Shown piece by piece: positions 44,313-53,224 of a DNA stretch of 64,000 nucleotides (its first letter is position 1; each line of letters opens with the position of its first letter). Source of the stretch: SXOA01 sp046153945 (GTDB lineage Bacteria; Planctomycetota; Planctomycetia; Pirellulales; Pirellulaceae); the NCBI GenBank assembly GCA_046153945.1, contig JBJXFF010000210.1, positions 1 through 64,000 of the forward strand, written 5' to 3'. The position numbers were made by a program, and so were the translations under genes. The notes under the pieces are model-generated. The model saw nothing but the letters and a program-made list of their open reading frames with translations. It was not told the DNA's origin and did not search any database.

Positions 44313-45521
44313 ATGTCCCTCCAATTCTTAGTTTGTAGTAACCCGCTTCAGCGGGTTCATAACCGGCTAAAGCCGGTTACTACAAACATTCGCGGCTTTA
44401 CCCTGATGGAGATGCTGATTGTCATCGCCATCATGCTCCTGCTGGTCATCGCCACGCTCCCCCGCATCAAGCAGACCCTGGAGGATTCCAAGGTCCGCGA
44501 ATCGTCGCGGCAGCTCAATTCCTACATCGCCATGGCCAAGTCCCGCGCCGCCGCCACCGGCCGGCCTTGCGGAATTTATCTGGTTTCCGAGAAAATCGGC
44601 GATCCCACCGCTTATCCCGGCATCTATCAATCCTCGCAGCTCTTCCTGGCGGAAGTTCCCCCGCCGTATTCCGGGGACGTGCTGGAATCTCGCGTCGTCG
44701 TGACCAACCTTGCCGTCAACCAAACGGCCACCACCGTCAACGGCCCCCCATGGCTCCTCAACTTTATTCCTGCTGCCGCGGGCCTGACCACGCTGGTCGC
44801 TCCGGGGGAGCCCTTTCTCATCCGGTTCGATCACAAGGGGCCGATCTTCAATGGCTTGCGGGGGGACCCCGCCCGTCCCGCCCCGCTGAATAACCCCAAC
44901 TTGTTCTTCATCGTCGGCGGTCCCACACTCCCCCCCACGGCCAACGGCCTCTATCACGCCACCAACAATCCCTACGCCGGTTACCAGTATGAAATCGCGC
45001 GGGCTCCCCGCCGCATCGGCGCACCATTGAACCTCCCCCGCGGGACGGCCATCGACTTGATGTACTCCGGCTTCGGCAATGACGGGGTCAATTTTGCCAC
45101 CTGCGGCACGCCCGTGGGGACGCCGCCGGGCTATGTGCTGGTCATGTTCGCCCCCAGCGGCGCGGTGGCCAATGTGGTCTATCAGGTCTACGACAACAGC
45201 AACGCCAATCAGTCCAGCCCCATTTTTCCGTTTCGCGCCGTGGATAGCGCGGCCCCCGGCGCGGTTCATTTCCTCGTCGGCCGGCCGGAGAAAGTTCAAA
45301 ACGCCGTTTACAACGTTCCCCCGCAGTTGCTCAGCGATAACAACCTGGTGGACGCCAACGCCCTCTGGGTTTCCGTCGGGCGGATGACGGGATCCGTCAC
45401 GACCACCGAAAACGCCTTCACCATCGATCCAGCCCTGCTGCCGGCCACTCCCACGTTCTTCGACTATGTCATCCGCGCCCGCGAATACGCCATCACTCAG
45501 GACGTAAAGGGAGGGCAGTAA
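44313..45521 (+). CDS. Prepilin-like protein 3, repeat-encoded leader
   Basis: A 402-residue prepilin-like protein. GGAGGCGAGGTAGC overlaps the end of the previous gene and fixes the ATG at 44313. The leader is unusually long (28 residues) because a palindromic repeat (44331-44387) is translated within it. Cleavage is expected after NIRG, leaving FTLMEMLIVIAIMLLLVIAT with Glu +5. The globular part resembles GspH-like minor pseudopilins at its start (SSRQLNSYIAMAKSRAAATG), with a long Pro/Asn-rich C-terminal region. The gene is 2 bases before the next prepilin. Confidence 0.88.
   Translation: MSLQFLVCSNPLQRVHNRLKPVTTNIRGFTLMEMLIVIAIMLLLVIATLPRIKQTLEDSKVRESSRQLNSYIAMAKSRAAATGRPCGIYLVSEKIGDPTAYPGIYQSSQLFLAEVPPPYSGDVLESRVVVTNLAVNQTATTVNGPPWLLNFIPAAAGLTTLVAPGEPFLIRFDHKGPIFNGLRGDPARPAPLNNPNLFFIVGGPTLPPTANGLYHATNNPYAGYQYEIARAPRRIGAPLNLPRGTAIDLMYSGFGNDGVNFATCGTPVGTPPGYVLVMFAPSGAVANVVYQVYDNSNANQSSPIFPFRAVDSAAPGAVHFLVGRPEKVQNAVYNVPPQLLSDNNLVDANALWVSVGRMTGSVTTTENAFTIDPALLPATPTFFDYVIRAREYAITQDVKGGQ
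44331..44387. repeat. Palindromic repeat inside prepilin 3 leader
   Basis: Outer arms GTTTGTAGTAACC and GGTTACTACAAAC are perfect reverse complements. Two inner hairpins, AACCCGCTTCAGCGGGTT and AACCGGCTAAAGCCGGTT, lie between them. The whole element is in frame within the leader peptide codons. Confidence 0.9.
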
Positions 45522-45523
45522 CC

Positions 45524-46933
45524 ATGAGCCACGATCTTAGAACTTGCTGGTCCCCTGTGGTCCGCTCGCTCCGCGAGCGGAACCTTCGGTGCCGAGTCGC
45601 CACTCGATTGTCCGCTCGCGGAGCGAGCGGACCGCATTCGGGCATGACCATTCTGGAGGTCCTGTTCGCCATCATGATCACCACGATCGGCCTCCTCGGG
45701 GCGATCAGCGTCTTTCCCGTCGCCAGCGAAATGGCCCGCAAAGGCCGGCTCAACGACGAAGTTGCCATCTGCGCGGATACAGCCGTGCATAAGTTCGACG
45801 CCCAGGCGATGCGCCGGCCGGACCGGTGGGTGCGATATGTCGTTCTGAACCCGGCCACAGAAGCTTACCGACTGGACACTGCTCAGAATTTGCTTGATTT
45901 CGCCGCCCCTAGCGAATCGTACTGCATCGATCCCAAGCTTTACGCTCAGAATTTAAAGCCCGCCACGGCGATGGGTCCCTATAATTTCAACAATCCTAAT
46001 CCCATTCCCAGCGACCCCCAGGTAACTCGCTTTCCTACGTTCGCCCCCTTCGTGCTCACAGGAGCTGCTGCGGCCGGGCCGCCGCGAATGGCCCGCCTGA
46101 CCTTGTGGAATAACAACGTCTTCAGCCCGTCACCCATGGGCCGGTTCCAGGCCGACTTCACGTTCGGCTTCGAGGACCAGTTGGTCTACGAACGCTCGGG
46201 CGTGCAACAGGGGGCCGGTGGCGGAGCTGATAACTCCCTCCCCGCCTTTCAGATTTATTCCCCCATTCAAAACAACGGAGGAATCCTCCCCGGCAAGCGC
46301 GAGGAGGAAGGAAAGCTCTCCTGGATGGCGACGCTCGTCCCCAAGTTCGATCAGTTCACCGGCGCAACGGATGACAAGTACGTTCTCTCCACGGTGATCT
46401 TCAACAAACGGAGCCCGAATCTTGTCGTCGGTGCTCCCTTGGTGCACGAAAAAAGCGCCATCATTCTGGGCCAGTCAGCGTCCAAGCCCAACCCGGACTT
46501 TCACGGAAGCGGCTATGGAGGTGGTGAGGTAACGATTACCTCCAATACGGTCAGTGTGCTCGATATGCGCGCCGGGGATTGGGTGATGCTCGCCGGTTTT
46601 ATTCGCGGCCCGGTCGATAATGGCTCGTCGAACATGCAAAAGCCCTTCTTGCTTCGCAGAATGTTCAAGTGGTATCGCATTAGCGAAGCGGATGAAGACC
46701 CCTACGAACAAGTCATTGGCTCGGGGATTTGGAAACGCGATGTGACTCTCGTCGGCCCCGATTGGGACCTGGCGAATGTCTTACCGTGCTACGTCGACAG
46801 CGGTTCCGGAAATGTAGTATCCGACTTTGTTCCCGATAATTTCGCCGACGACGTCGAAGTCATCATCATCCCCAATGTCGTTGCCGTCTACGAACGGACG
46901 GTGCGGCTGGAGCGGGACGGAAACGGGTTCTAA
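45524..46933 (+). CDS. Prepilin-like protein 4, repeat-encoded leader
   Basis: A 469-residue prepilin-like protein. GGAGGGCAG before the ATG at 45524 supports this start and the exceptionally long 40-residue leader, most of which is encoded by a palindromic repeat (45559-45633). Cleavage after PHSG would leave MTILEVLFAIMITTIGLLGA with Glu at +5. The N-terminal helix motif SVFPVASEMARKGRLND resembles GspI/PilV-type minor pilins. The remaining domain is large and of unknown fold. It would act with prepilins 1-3 and the giant GspK-like protein as a tip or minor-pilin set. Confidence 0.88.
   Translation: MSHDLRTCWSPVVRSLRERNLRCRVATRLSARGASGPHSGMTILEVLFAIMITTIGLLGAISVFPVASEMARKGRLNDEVAICADTAVHKFDAQAMRRPDRWVRYVVLNPATEAYRLDTAQNLLDFAAPSESYCIDPKLYAQNLKPATAMGPYNFNNPNPIPSDPQVTRFPTFAPFVLTGAAAAGPPRMARLTLWNNNVFSPSPMGRFQADFTFGFEDQLVYERSGVQQGAGGGADNSLPAFQIYSPIQNNGGILPGKREEEGKLSWMATLVPKFDQFTGATDDKYVLSTVIFNKRSPNLVVGAPLVHEKSAIILGQSASKPNPDFHGSGYGGGEVTITSNTVSVLDMRAGDWVMLAGFIRGPVDNGSSNMQKPFLLRRMFKWYRISEADEDPYEQVIGSGIWKRDVTLVGPDWDLANVLPCYVDSGSGNVVSDFVPDNFADDVEVIIIPNVVAVYERTVRLERDGNGF
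45559..45633. repeat. Palindromic repeat inside prepilin 4 leader
   Basis: Perfect 22-base inverted repeat: arms at 45559-45580 and 45612-45633, each itself containing CCGCTCGC...GCGAGCGG-type dyads. It is translated as an Arg-rich stretch of the leader. A related GTCCGCTC/GAGCGGAC hairpin is intergenic at 56664-56721. Confidence 0.92.
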
Positions 46934-46990
46934 GACAGGCGAGCGGGGGGCGTGAGCCCCCTGATACTAACCCGACGCGCAAGCGAGGGT
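46934..46990. repeat. Intergenic palindrome, second copy of the 38753 type
   Basis: GCGAGCGGGGGGCGTGAGCC followed by CCCCTGATACTAACCCGACG and an AAGCGAGGG end, near-identical to 38753-38840. It lies directly after the stop of prepilin 4. Confidence 0.85.
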
Positions 46991-47108
46991 GTTGAAGGTC
47001 GAGAATGAGAGACGGAAAGACAGAGACACTAGCCCGACGCGCTAGGCGACGGGTTCGGTGGGTTGAGACAGAGAGAACGAGAGAACAGAGAACAGAGAAG
47101 CAGGCCCG

Positions 47109-47158
47109 TTGGAGTCCCGGCTATAGCGCCGGTTGCCGCCTGAAGGCGGGACTCCAGC
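47109..47158. repeat. Intergenic inverted repeat before the giant GspK-like gene
   Basis: TGGAGTCCCG and CGGGACTCCA-type arms enclose a shorter hairpin (GCGCCGGTTGCCGCCTGAAGG region). The ribosome binding site of the next gene starts about 25 bases downstream. The sequence 46991-47108 is low-complexity purine-rich (repeated GAGA/AACAGAG). Confidence 0.7.
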
Positions 47159-47198
47159 AAAATTCGAGCAAGCGCCTTTCGGCGCGGAGGGTATCGTT

Positions 47199-50100
47199 AT
47201 GTCACAGCGCAGGGCAAATCGTCTGAACAGGCTTCGTCGTGAAAAACGCGGGGTCGTCCTCCTGGTCGTCGTCAGCCTCCTGACGCTGTTCCTGATGATC
47301 GGCGTCACCTACGTCCTGATCGCCGGCAACTACCAAAACGCCTCCGCCCAAAACCAACGCGCCCACCGCTACGGCGACGAACCCGAACGGGAAATGGAAG
47401 AAGTCCTGGGGCAGATTCTCTACGGCAGCCTCCAAACTCCAACATCCCCCCGCTCCGTCATTGGTCCTCACTCGCTGCTGGGAGACTTGTATGGAACTGA
47501 CGGAGTGATACTTGGAACTAATGGGCAGCCAGTCACCATACATCCAACTCTGCCAAACCTTCAAACCTTCAATGCAGGCCAGTCCATCTATTTTGAAGTC
47601 GATCCTAGTAATTTCCCCACCCATCCAATTCCGAATTACTACGCCGGCCGCGTGATCACCTTTACGAGCGGTCCTGCTGCTGGACTGAGCACGCGAATAA
47701 TGGCGTACTACCCCGCCGGGAATAGCAATGCCGGAACGCCAGGATTTATTATAGAAGCCCCGGAGAGCGATCTCCCTATTCCCGTGCAGCCGAACCAGGG
47801 GAGCCGGTTCGTAATCAACGGTGCGCCGTTTAACGGAACGGGAGCCGGATTCAACGCCGTTACGCAGAATCTTGACGCAGTCGTGTCCATGAATGGCCAC
47901 GACTACGGCGTGGCCTATTTGCCCAATGCCGGTTTGGGAAATTTAGGGATTGGGGGGCTCGACGAGACATGGGATGCCCCTGACTACCAGAATCCCTTCC
48001 TGGCGATGGTGCCGACGCGGAAGCTGTCGCAGTTCGACGTCTATCCCTTGCTGCCCTCATTCCACCGGCCGGACTTGGTGCGATTCTGGATTCAATCACT
48101 GCAGCAATCGGGTGGGATTCTGAACGGTCTCCAACCCAATCAGGCCACGCAGGCGTTTTTGCAACCCTACGGTCCTGACGGAAGTCCCGCGAGTGGCGAT
48201 GAGTTGATTGGTGCGAACGAAGCCAATGAACTCGTGGCCCTCAAGCGCATGATCCTTTTCCGCCCGCTGCGCGAAGACCATCCCAATTTCACCGGCGGCA
48301 ACCAGAACTTTTTGGAAACGAATCTCACTGGACCCTACGATGTCGACAACGACGGCGATGGTATCACCGATAGTATTTGGATCGATTCCGGACTCCCAGT
48401 CGTCACCGCTCCCAATGGCCGGCGGTACAAACGGCTGGTCGCGGTTTTGATCAAGGATCTGGACGGCCGCGTGAATCCCAGTGTTCACGGCAACATGGCG
48501 TTGGCGACCATTGCCAACACGCGCACATCGTTTCAAATCACCGATACCTTCGCGGGGATGGATCCCGCCGGCCCCACTCCGGTCTATCTTCCCCGCGGAC
48601 TGGGCTACGGACCTTCGGAAGTTGACTTTCGCCACATCCTGAATGACGACGCGGGCGTCTATAACAACCTGCTTTTGCAGCGGTATTTCCCCACTCCGAA
48701 TCCCACGAGTCAGGCCCAGTTTCCGGGCTTCTCCAACGGCACTCCCACGGATGTCAATAATGATGACGGCTGGAGCCGCCTCCGGACCATCGGGATGCCG
48801 AGCGACCATACCATTCCTTCCCTTTCCGCCTATTCCACGCCACCTGACGTGTGGGGCCGCGCGGCCATCGCCGTCGATTACACCGGCCAGCCTATTTGGG
48901 GGTTTGCCGGCACGAACGAACGGATCGACGATCCGTACGAAGTCCAGTGGGACTCGCTGCGGGCGAGCGTCGACGCTCCTTATACTGTGGCCGAACTCGA
49001 ATCGCTGCTGCGCTATCACGATTTGGGAACCTTGGCGAGCCCCGGCCGGCTATTGACGTTTACCGGCGGTTATCTGTCGTCGGAGCCGCGCGGCACTCCT
49101 GGTAACTCCCAGATTCGCCGCGAGTCCTTTGGCATGGGCTCGTACATTCCTGCTCCAAAGATGATCGTCCCCCGCGAGTTGCGGCAACAGTATTACAGCG
49201 CCTTCGGCTCAAGTGCGGGAAACAATACGATTCTCGATCTCTACTATGCCGCCATCATTACCGAACGTGGCTGGAATCCGACCGTCGGCTCCAATCCCAG
49301 TGACCCGAATTACCCCGCGTTCATGGCCCAGATGCAGGCCATCGTGCCGTTTGAGATTCTCAAGGGGCAGATGTTCAATCTGAATCGCGAATTGGGAAAT
49401 GGCCAGGATGATAACGGCAACGGTGTGGTGGATGACCCGGGCGAATTCGGCGGCGAAACCATTCAGACAACCGTCGGGGCGAGAAACTTCGACTACTTTA
49501 ACGACAGCGTCCAGGCGACCACTTACAACAATCGCCAGATGATGGCCCGGCATTTGTATTGCATGATGATGTTGCTGCGGAACCGGAATTGGCAACATAA
49601 CGAAGATTTGAACCACGATGGCATGACCGACCAAAAGGATACCGCCAGGTTCTTTGCTCAGTGGGCTATCAACGTCATTGATTTTCGAGACCCCGATTCC
49701 ATCATGACTGCATTTGAGTATGACTCGAATCCGTTTAATGGATGGGACATCGATGGTGATCCACAAACGGATGGAACCGGGATGTCGCCGGAGAATGTTC
49801 AGCCCCCTGCCACAGGAATTACCGGTGATCGTGGGCTTGTCTGGGGTGTCGAACGTCCGGAACTCCTCATCTCGGAAACGCTAGCAATTCATGATCGCCG
49901 AACGGAAGATTTGTCGAACGATCAATTCAACGGCATGGACAATCGGAGAACATCAGACCCGGGGATGGAGAGGGACGGCACTCACGATTTCGACCAACAA
50001 CTCAAGCCGTGGGGCGCGGCGTTTGTGGAAGTATATAATCCGTGGTTCGACCGGGGGACGAGTGGTAATCAGAACACCTATGACCATAAGGCGTCTGAGC

Positions 50101-52505
50101 TATATAGCATGAGCGCCAATGGAACCGCAGGCGTTGATTTGTCGCGATTATCGCCCAATGGAAACTCTCCAGTCTGGCGGATGCTTATCGTCCGCGGTCA
50201 ACCCAATGGCGAGCAGCACTACGCAGCCGACCCCGATTCTCCGCAGCCCGAGGCTCTCACCGAAGGGGCAGGAGGCGGAAGTCCCGTGGCAAATTATGTG
50301 GATCGAACGGTCTATTTCGCTGACCTCAATTCGACCGGCAGCTACCCGAGTGGAGGGCAATACGGGGACATCTACTTTCCTAGCGGTGGCATCCCTCGCG
50401 CGCCAGTTCTTCCCGGCCGCTACGCTGTTGTCGGCTCTTCGGGAAACATCCCAGGGATTCAGTACACAACGACCTTCGGACGCTTGAACGCTGCGATGGG
50501 AGGCTACGATCCCACGGTTCAAGATTATGCGGATACGCGACGGATTGTACTGAACCCGAATGTCAATCCAGACAATTCAAGCGTTCAGATTTCCGATAAC
50601 CTGACGGCTGGCAGTGCCGACATCGATGCCACCACGATTCTTCCCGTCGTGGCGCTCCCAATTGATAGTGTGATACGAGGCGGGGTAGCGCAATCTCAAT
50701 CCTTTAATATTAGCGAACCAGCGGGTGGCTATCCTGCCGCGTTTGCGGGCACGTCCATGTACGCCCCGCCGGGCGCGAATGACGAAGGTCATTATGAGCC
50801 GCCGGTGGATCAGCCGTTCGATGCGCAACGGATGGACGACGGTCAAGTTTTGGGGACAACCAATCAGACAGTTGCCAATTATCGCACAGTTCATCTGCAG
50901 CGTTTGGCAAATCCGCTTCTTGGGTGGAATGCCTTGACCAATCCCTACATCACGGTGGACAAGTCCAGCTTCGACGTCACCCCGTTCAACGGCGTATCTG
51001 CCACTCCTGATCCAAGCGTCACTACGGGTAGACAGAATCTGCAAACATTTCAGCGCGGTGGAAGGTTTAATGCAACCGACGCTCCTCCAAATAACGCGCC
51101 CTGGATCGCTGTAGCCTCGCCTAACCGTTTGTTTCGTGACCTGTGGCCGCAGGAGGACCTGCCAATGGCTCAGGTTCCGACGAATTTGGATTCACCTGCT
51201 GAAGGTACGGGACCACACAATTTTGCCCGTAGCCTTCACCACACGATCGGCTTTCTAAACAAACGCTATCAACCCGGCCTAGGCGCAGTGGCAGGCATTT
51301 ATCGAGGTGCGCCTTCGTTCCAGGATTCTAGTATTGGTGGGCCTGCTGCGACGTTTCCTTACTTCGCTTTCAACAACCGTCCGTATAACAACCCGATGGA
51401 GCTTTTGAATGTGCCGTGCTGGAGTGCGTCATCGCTTCTAAAAAAATTCAGCTTTCAGAATGCCGATCCCATGGCACTTCCGGGGACCTGGAACAATATG
51501 TACCAGCCTCAGAATCCGCAACTTGATTCCTACCCGTATGGTCACATCCTGAATTTCTTTCATTCGGATGCCAACGGTGGCAATACCGCACCAGAAATGT
51601 CGCGGCTCTTCGATTTTGTCGAGACGCGCACGCCATATAGCGACACTGAGAAGTACTACCAGCCCGATCAGTTTCTAAGCCCCAATCCGGCCCCTTCCGG
51701 CTATCGGCCCCCGTTCAATTATTTGTCCCGCTTCCGGGAACCGGGGCGGATCAACATTAACACCATCCTCGACGACAATGTTTGGAACTCTGCGGTGCGC
51801 GGCTCCCGCGATATGTGCACCCTGAATGCGCCAAATGAAGGAGACGGAGGCCGATTCCGATTCCGCTGGGCGCTGAACCGGCAAGGCTGGGGAGCGGACT
51901 CCACTCAATTGTTGACGCTGAATTATGACCCGAGCTACCCTTCTTACTTCAGCAATCCATTTCGGACGGCGGATTCAGGAGACATGATGCCGCAAAATCC
52001 TAATTCACCTCCGCCGCAGTTCCTACCTCGGAAAAGCCCCGCAAATGGCGGACTTCTGCGACAAGATCCCTACCTTGATTCCACGCAATTTAATGATCCG
52101 ATTTTGGCACCTCCCACTCCTCCCCCGTTGCCACAGTATCCGCAAATCGATGGCAATCAACCGTTGTTCGCAAATGCGTCCGTAAGTCCTCATCAGGACG
52201 CGGCCCGCAATCCGTACTTCCGTTTCCAGCCGTTGCAAAAAGTCGCGAATCTTTTCTCCACCAACTCCAACTGCTATGCGGTTTGGATGACCATCGGCTA
52301 CTTCGAGGTGGAGTCGAATCCCGGTGGAATTGACTCGGCTCATCCCGACGGTCTGCGGCTGGCGCAGGAGGTGGGGGTGGATGAGGGGAACGTGAAGCGG
52401 CACCGGGCGTTTTACATCATCGACCGGAGCGTCCCCGTGGCCTTTGAGCCGGGGCACCGGCACAACACCGACAAGGCAGTCCTGCTGAAGCGGTTTATCG
52501 AGTAG
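47199..52505 (+). CDS. Giant GspK/PilX-like pseudopilin
   Basis: A 1,768-residue protein. After a basic 18-residue leader ending EKRG comes VVLLVVVSLLTLFLMIGVTY, a pseudopilin-type helix without Glu at +5, as in GspK. Much of the rest is Asn/Pro/Tyr/Gly-rich. Calcium-type acidic loops occur (DVDNDGDGITDSIWIDSG, GNGQDDNGNGVVDDPGE, DLNHDGMTDQKD). Near residue 1,514, EPGRININTILDDNVW resembles the conserved GspK segment that precedes its C-terminal domain. Ordinary GspK is about 300-330 residues, so this is more than five times larger. GGAGG lies 8 bases before the ATG. It is the last gene of the pilus cluster and a candidate tip protein or adhesin. Confidence 0.85.
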   Translation: MSQRRANRLNRLRREKRGVVLLVVVSLLTLFLMIGVTYVLIAGNYQNASAQNQRAHRYGDEPEREMEEVLGQILYGSLQTPTSPRSVIGPHSLLGDLYGTDGVILGTNGQPVTIHPTLPNLQTFNAGQSIYFEVDPSNFPTHPIPNYYAGRVITFTSGPAAGLSTRIMAYYPAGNSNAGTPGFIIEAPESDLPIPVQPNQGSRFVINGAPFNGTGAGFNAVTQNLDAVVSMNGHDYGVAYLPNAGLGNLGIGGLDETWDAPDYQNPFLAMVPTRKLSQFDVYPLLPSFHRPDLVRFWIQSLQQSGGILNGLQPNQATQAFLQPYGPDGSPASGDELIGANEANELVALKRMILFRPLREDHPNFTGGNQNFLETNLTGPYDVDNDGDGITDSIWIDSGLPVVTAPNGRRYKRLVAVLIKDLDGRVNPSVHGNMALATIANTRTSFQITDTFAGMDPAGPTPVYLPRGLGYGPSEVDFRHILNDDAGVYNNLLLQRYFPTPNPTSQAQFPGFSNGTPTDVNNDDGWSRLRTIGMPSDHTIPSLSAYSTPPDVWGRAAIAVDYTGQPIWGFAGTNERIDDPYEVQWDSLRASVDAPYTVAELESLLRYHDLGTLASPGRLLTFTGGYLSSEPRGTPGNSQIRRESFGMGSYIPAPKMIVPRELRQQYYSAFGSSAGNNTILDLYYAAIITERGWNPTVGSNPSDPNYPAFMAQMQAIVPFEILKGQMFNLNRELGNGQDDNGNGVVDDPGEFGGETIQTTVGARNFDYFNDSVQATTYNNRQMMARHLYCMMMLLRNRNWQHNEDLNHDGMTDQKDTARFFAQWAINVIDFRDPDSIMTAFEYDSNPFNGWDIDGDPQTDGTGMSPENVQPPATGITGDRGLVWGVERPELLISETLAIHDRRTEDLSNDQFNGMDNRRTSDPGMERDGTHDFDQQLKPWGAAFVEVYNPWFDRGTSGNQNTYDHKASELYSMSANGTAGVDLSRLSPNGNSPVWRMLIVRGQPNGEQHYAADPDSPQPEALTEGAGGGSPVANYVDRTVYFADLNSTGSYPSGGQYGDIYFPSGGIPRAPVLPGRYAVVGSSGNIPGIQYTTTFGRLNAAMGGYDPTVQDYADTRRIVLNPNVNPDNSSVQISDNLTAGSADIDATTILPVVALPIDSVIRGGVAQSQSFNISEPAGGYPAAFAGTSMYAPPGANDEGHYEPPVDQPFDAQRMDDGQVLGTTNQTVANYRTVHLQRLANPLLGWNALTNPYITVDKSSFDVTPFNGVSATPDPSVTTGRQNLQTFQRGGRFNATDAPPNNAPWIAVASPNRLFRDLWPQEDLPMAQVPTNLDSPAEGTGPHNFARSLHHTIGFLNKRYQPGLGAVAGIYRGAPSFQDSSIGGPAATFPYFAFNNRPYNNPMELLNVPCWSASSLLKKFSFQNADPMALPGTWNNMYQPQNPQLDSYPYGHILNFFHSDANGGNTAPEMSRLFDFVETRTPYSDTEKYYQPDQFLSPNPAPSGYRPPFNYLSRFREPGRININTILDDNVWNSAVRGSRDMCTLNAPNEGDGGRFRFRWALNRQGWGADSTQLLTLNYDPSYPSYFSNPFRTADSGDMMPQNPNSPPPQFLPRKSPANGGLLRQDPYLDSTQFNDPILAPPTPPPLPQYPQIDGNQPLFANASVSPHQDAARNPYFRFQPLQKVANLFSTNSNCYAVWMTIGYFEVESNPGGIDSAHPDGLRLAQEVGVDEGNVKRHRAFYIIDRSVPVAFEPGHRHNTDKAVLLKRFIE

Positions 52506-53224
52506 GGGAGCAGGGGGGCCCGGCAAGCGTGTTGAATATCAGGCTGGTGTCTCTTCACCAGCCCGTTGCGCAAGCGAGGGTGTTCGATAGGGCTAAAGAG
52601 GCACGGCCGTTGTTGCCGGTGCGGCGCGGAATTCCCTTGCTGGCGCGTCGGGCTAGTTTCGTCGCTCCCTCGCTGGCGCTTCGGGTTAGTGTTTGCGCCT
52701 CTTAAGATTTTCCGAAATTCTTGTGCCGAAGGTCTGAGATTTGGCAGGTGGGTGTGTATAATAGTTCACGTGTCTAAGACGACGGTGTTCAGTTTTCAGT
52801 GGGTAGTGGGTAGTGGGTAGTATCAGCCAGCTTACGCTGGCCGCTCGCCGGGGTGAATCAAGAGGGTGACTCAGTGGTTAACAACTTGCCGGGTAAGGAC
52901 TTGCGACTTGCCGATGAATCAGAAAGGCTGGATTCAGGGTCTGATTCAGGGACTTACGTCAAATGCGAATTACCTAAGTTGTTTGGATTCAATAGGTTGC
53001 GAAAATATTAGTCGACGTAACTTTTCTGGAAAAAAGGGCGTAAATCGGTGAATCACGAGGAGCAAAACTGACTTAGAAAGTGGCCTAACTCTTTGCGATA
53101 AAAAGGTTTGCAAAAACAGTGGCCGCCAAAGTCTGGCAGCCTCGAAGACTGATTTTGAAGAGGAGTTAAGAGGCCGGTTCACACTGCGGCGTGACCTATA
53201 TTTTCCAACCGGCAGTCCGTCTCA
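52506..53224. other. Repeat-rich intergenic region
   Basis: About 720 bases without a convincing gene. 52553-52690 carries two or three variants of the CCCGA-GCG-AAGCGAGGG repeat in both orientations, including ACTAACCCGAAGCGCCAGCG on the minus strand. A TATAAT at 52757 lacks a -35 box at proper distance. The section 52860-53170 is more AT-rich than its surroundings with direct repeats of GATTCAGGG but no protein-like frame. Confidence 0.6.

Noticed and set aside
52757..52762. Perfect TATAAT as a promoter before the WcaJ-type gene
   Set aside because: No acceptable -35 hexamer at 16-19 bases, and it is more than 450 bases from the gene.
52866..53051. Short plus-strand frame in the repeat-rich intergenic region
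   Set aside because: No ribosome binding site, no similarity to a known fold, and composition not protein-like. Treated as noncoding.
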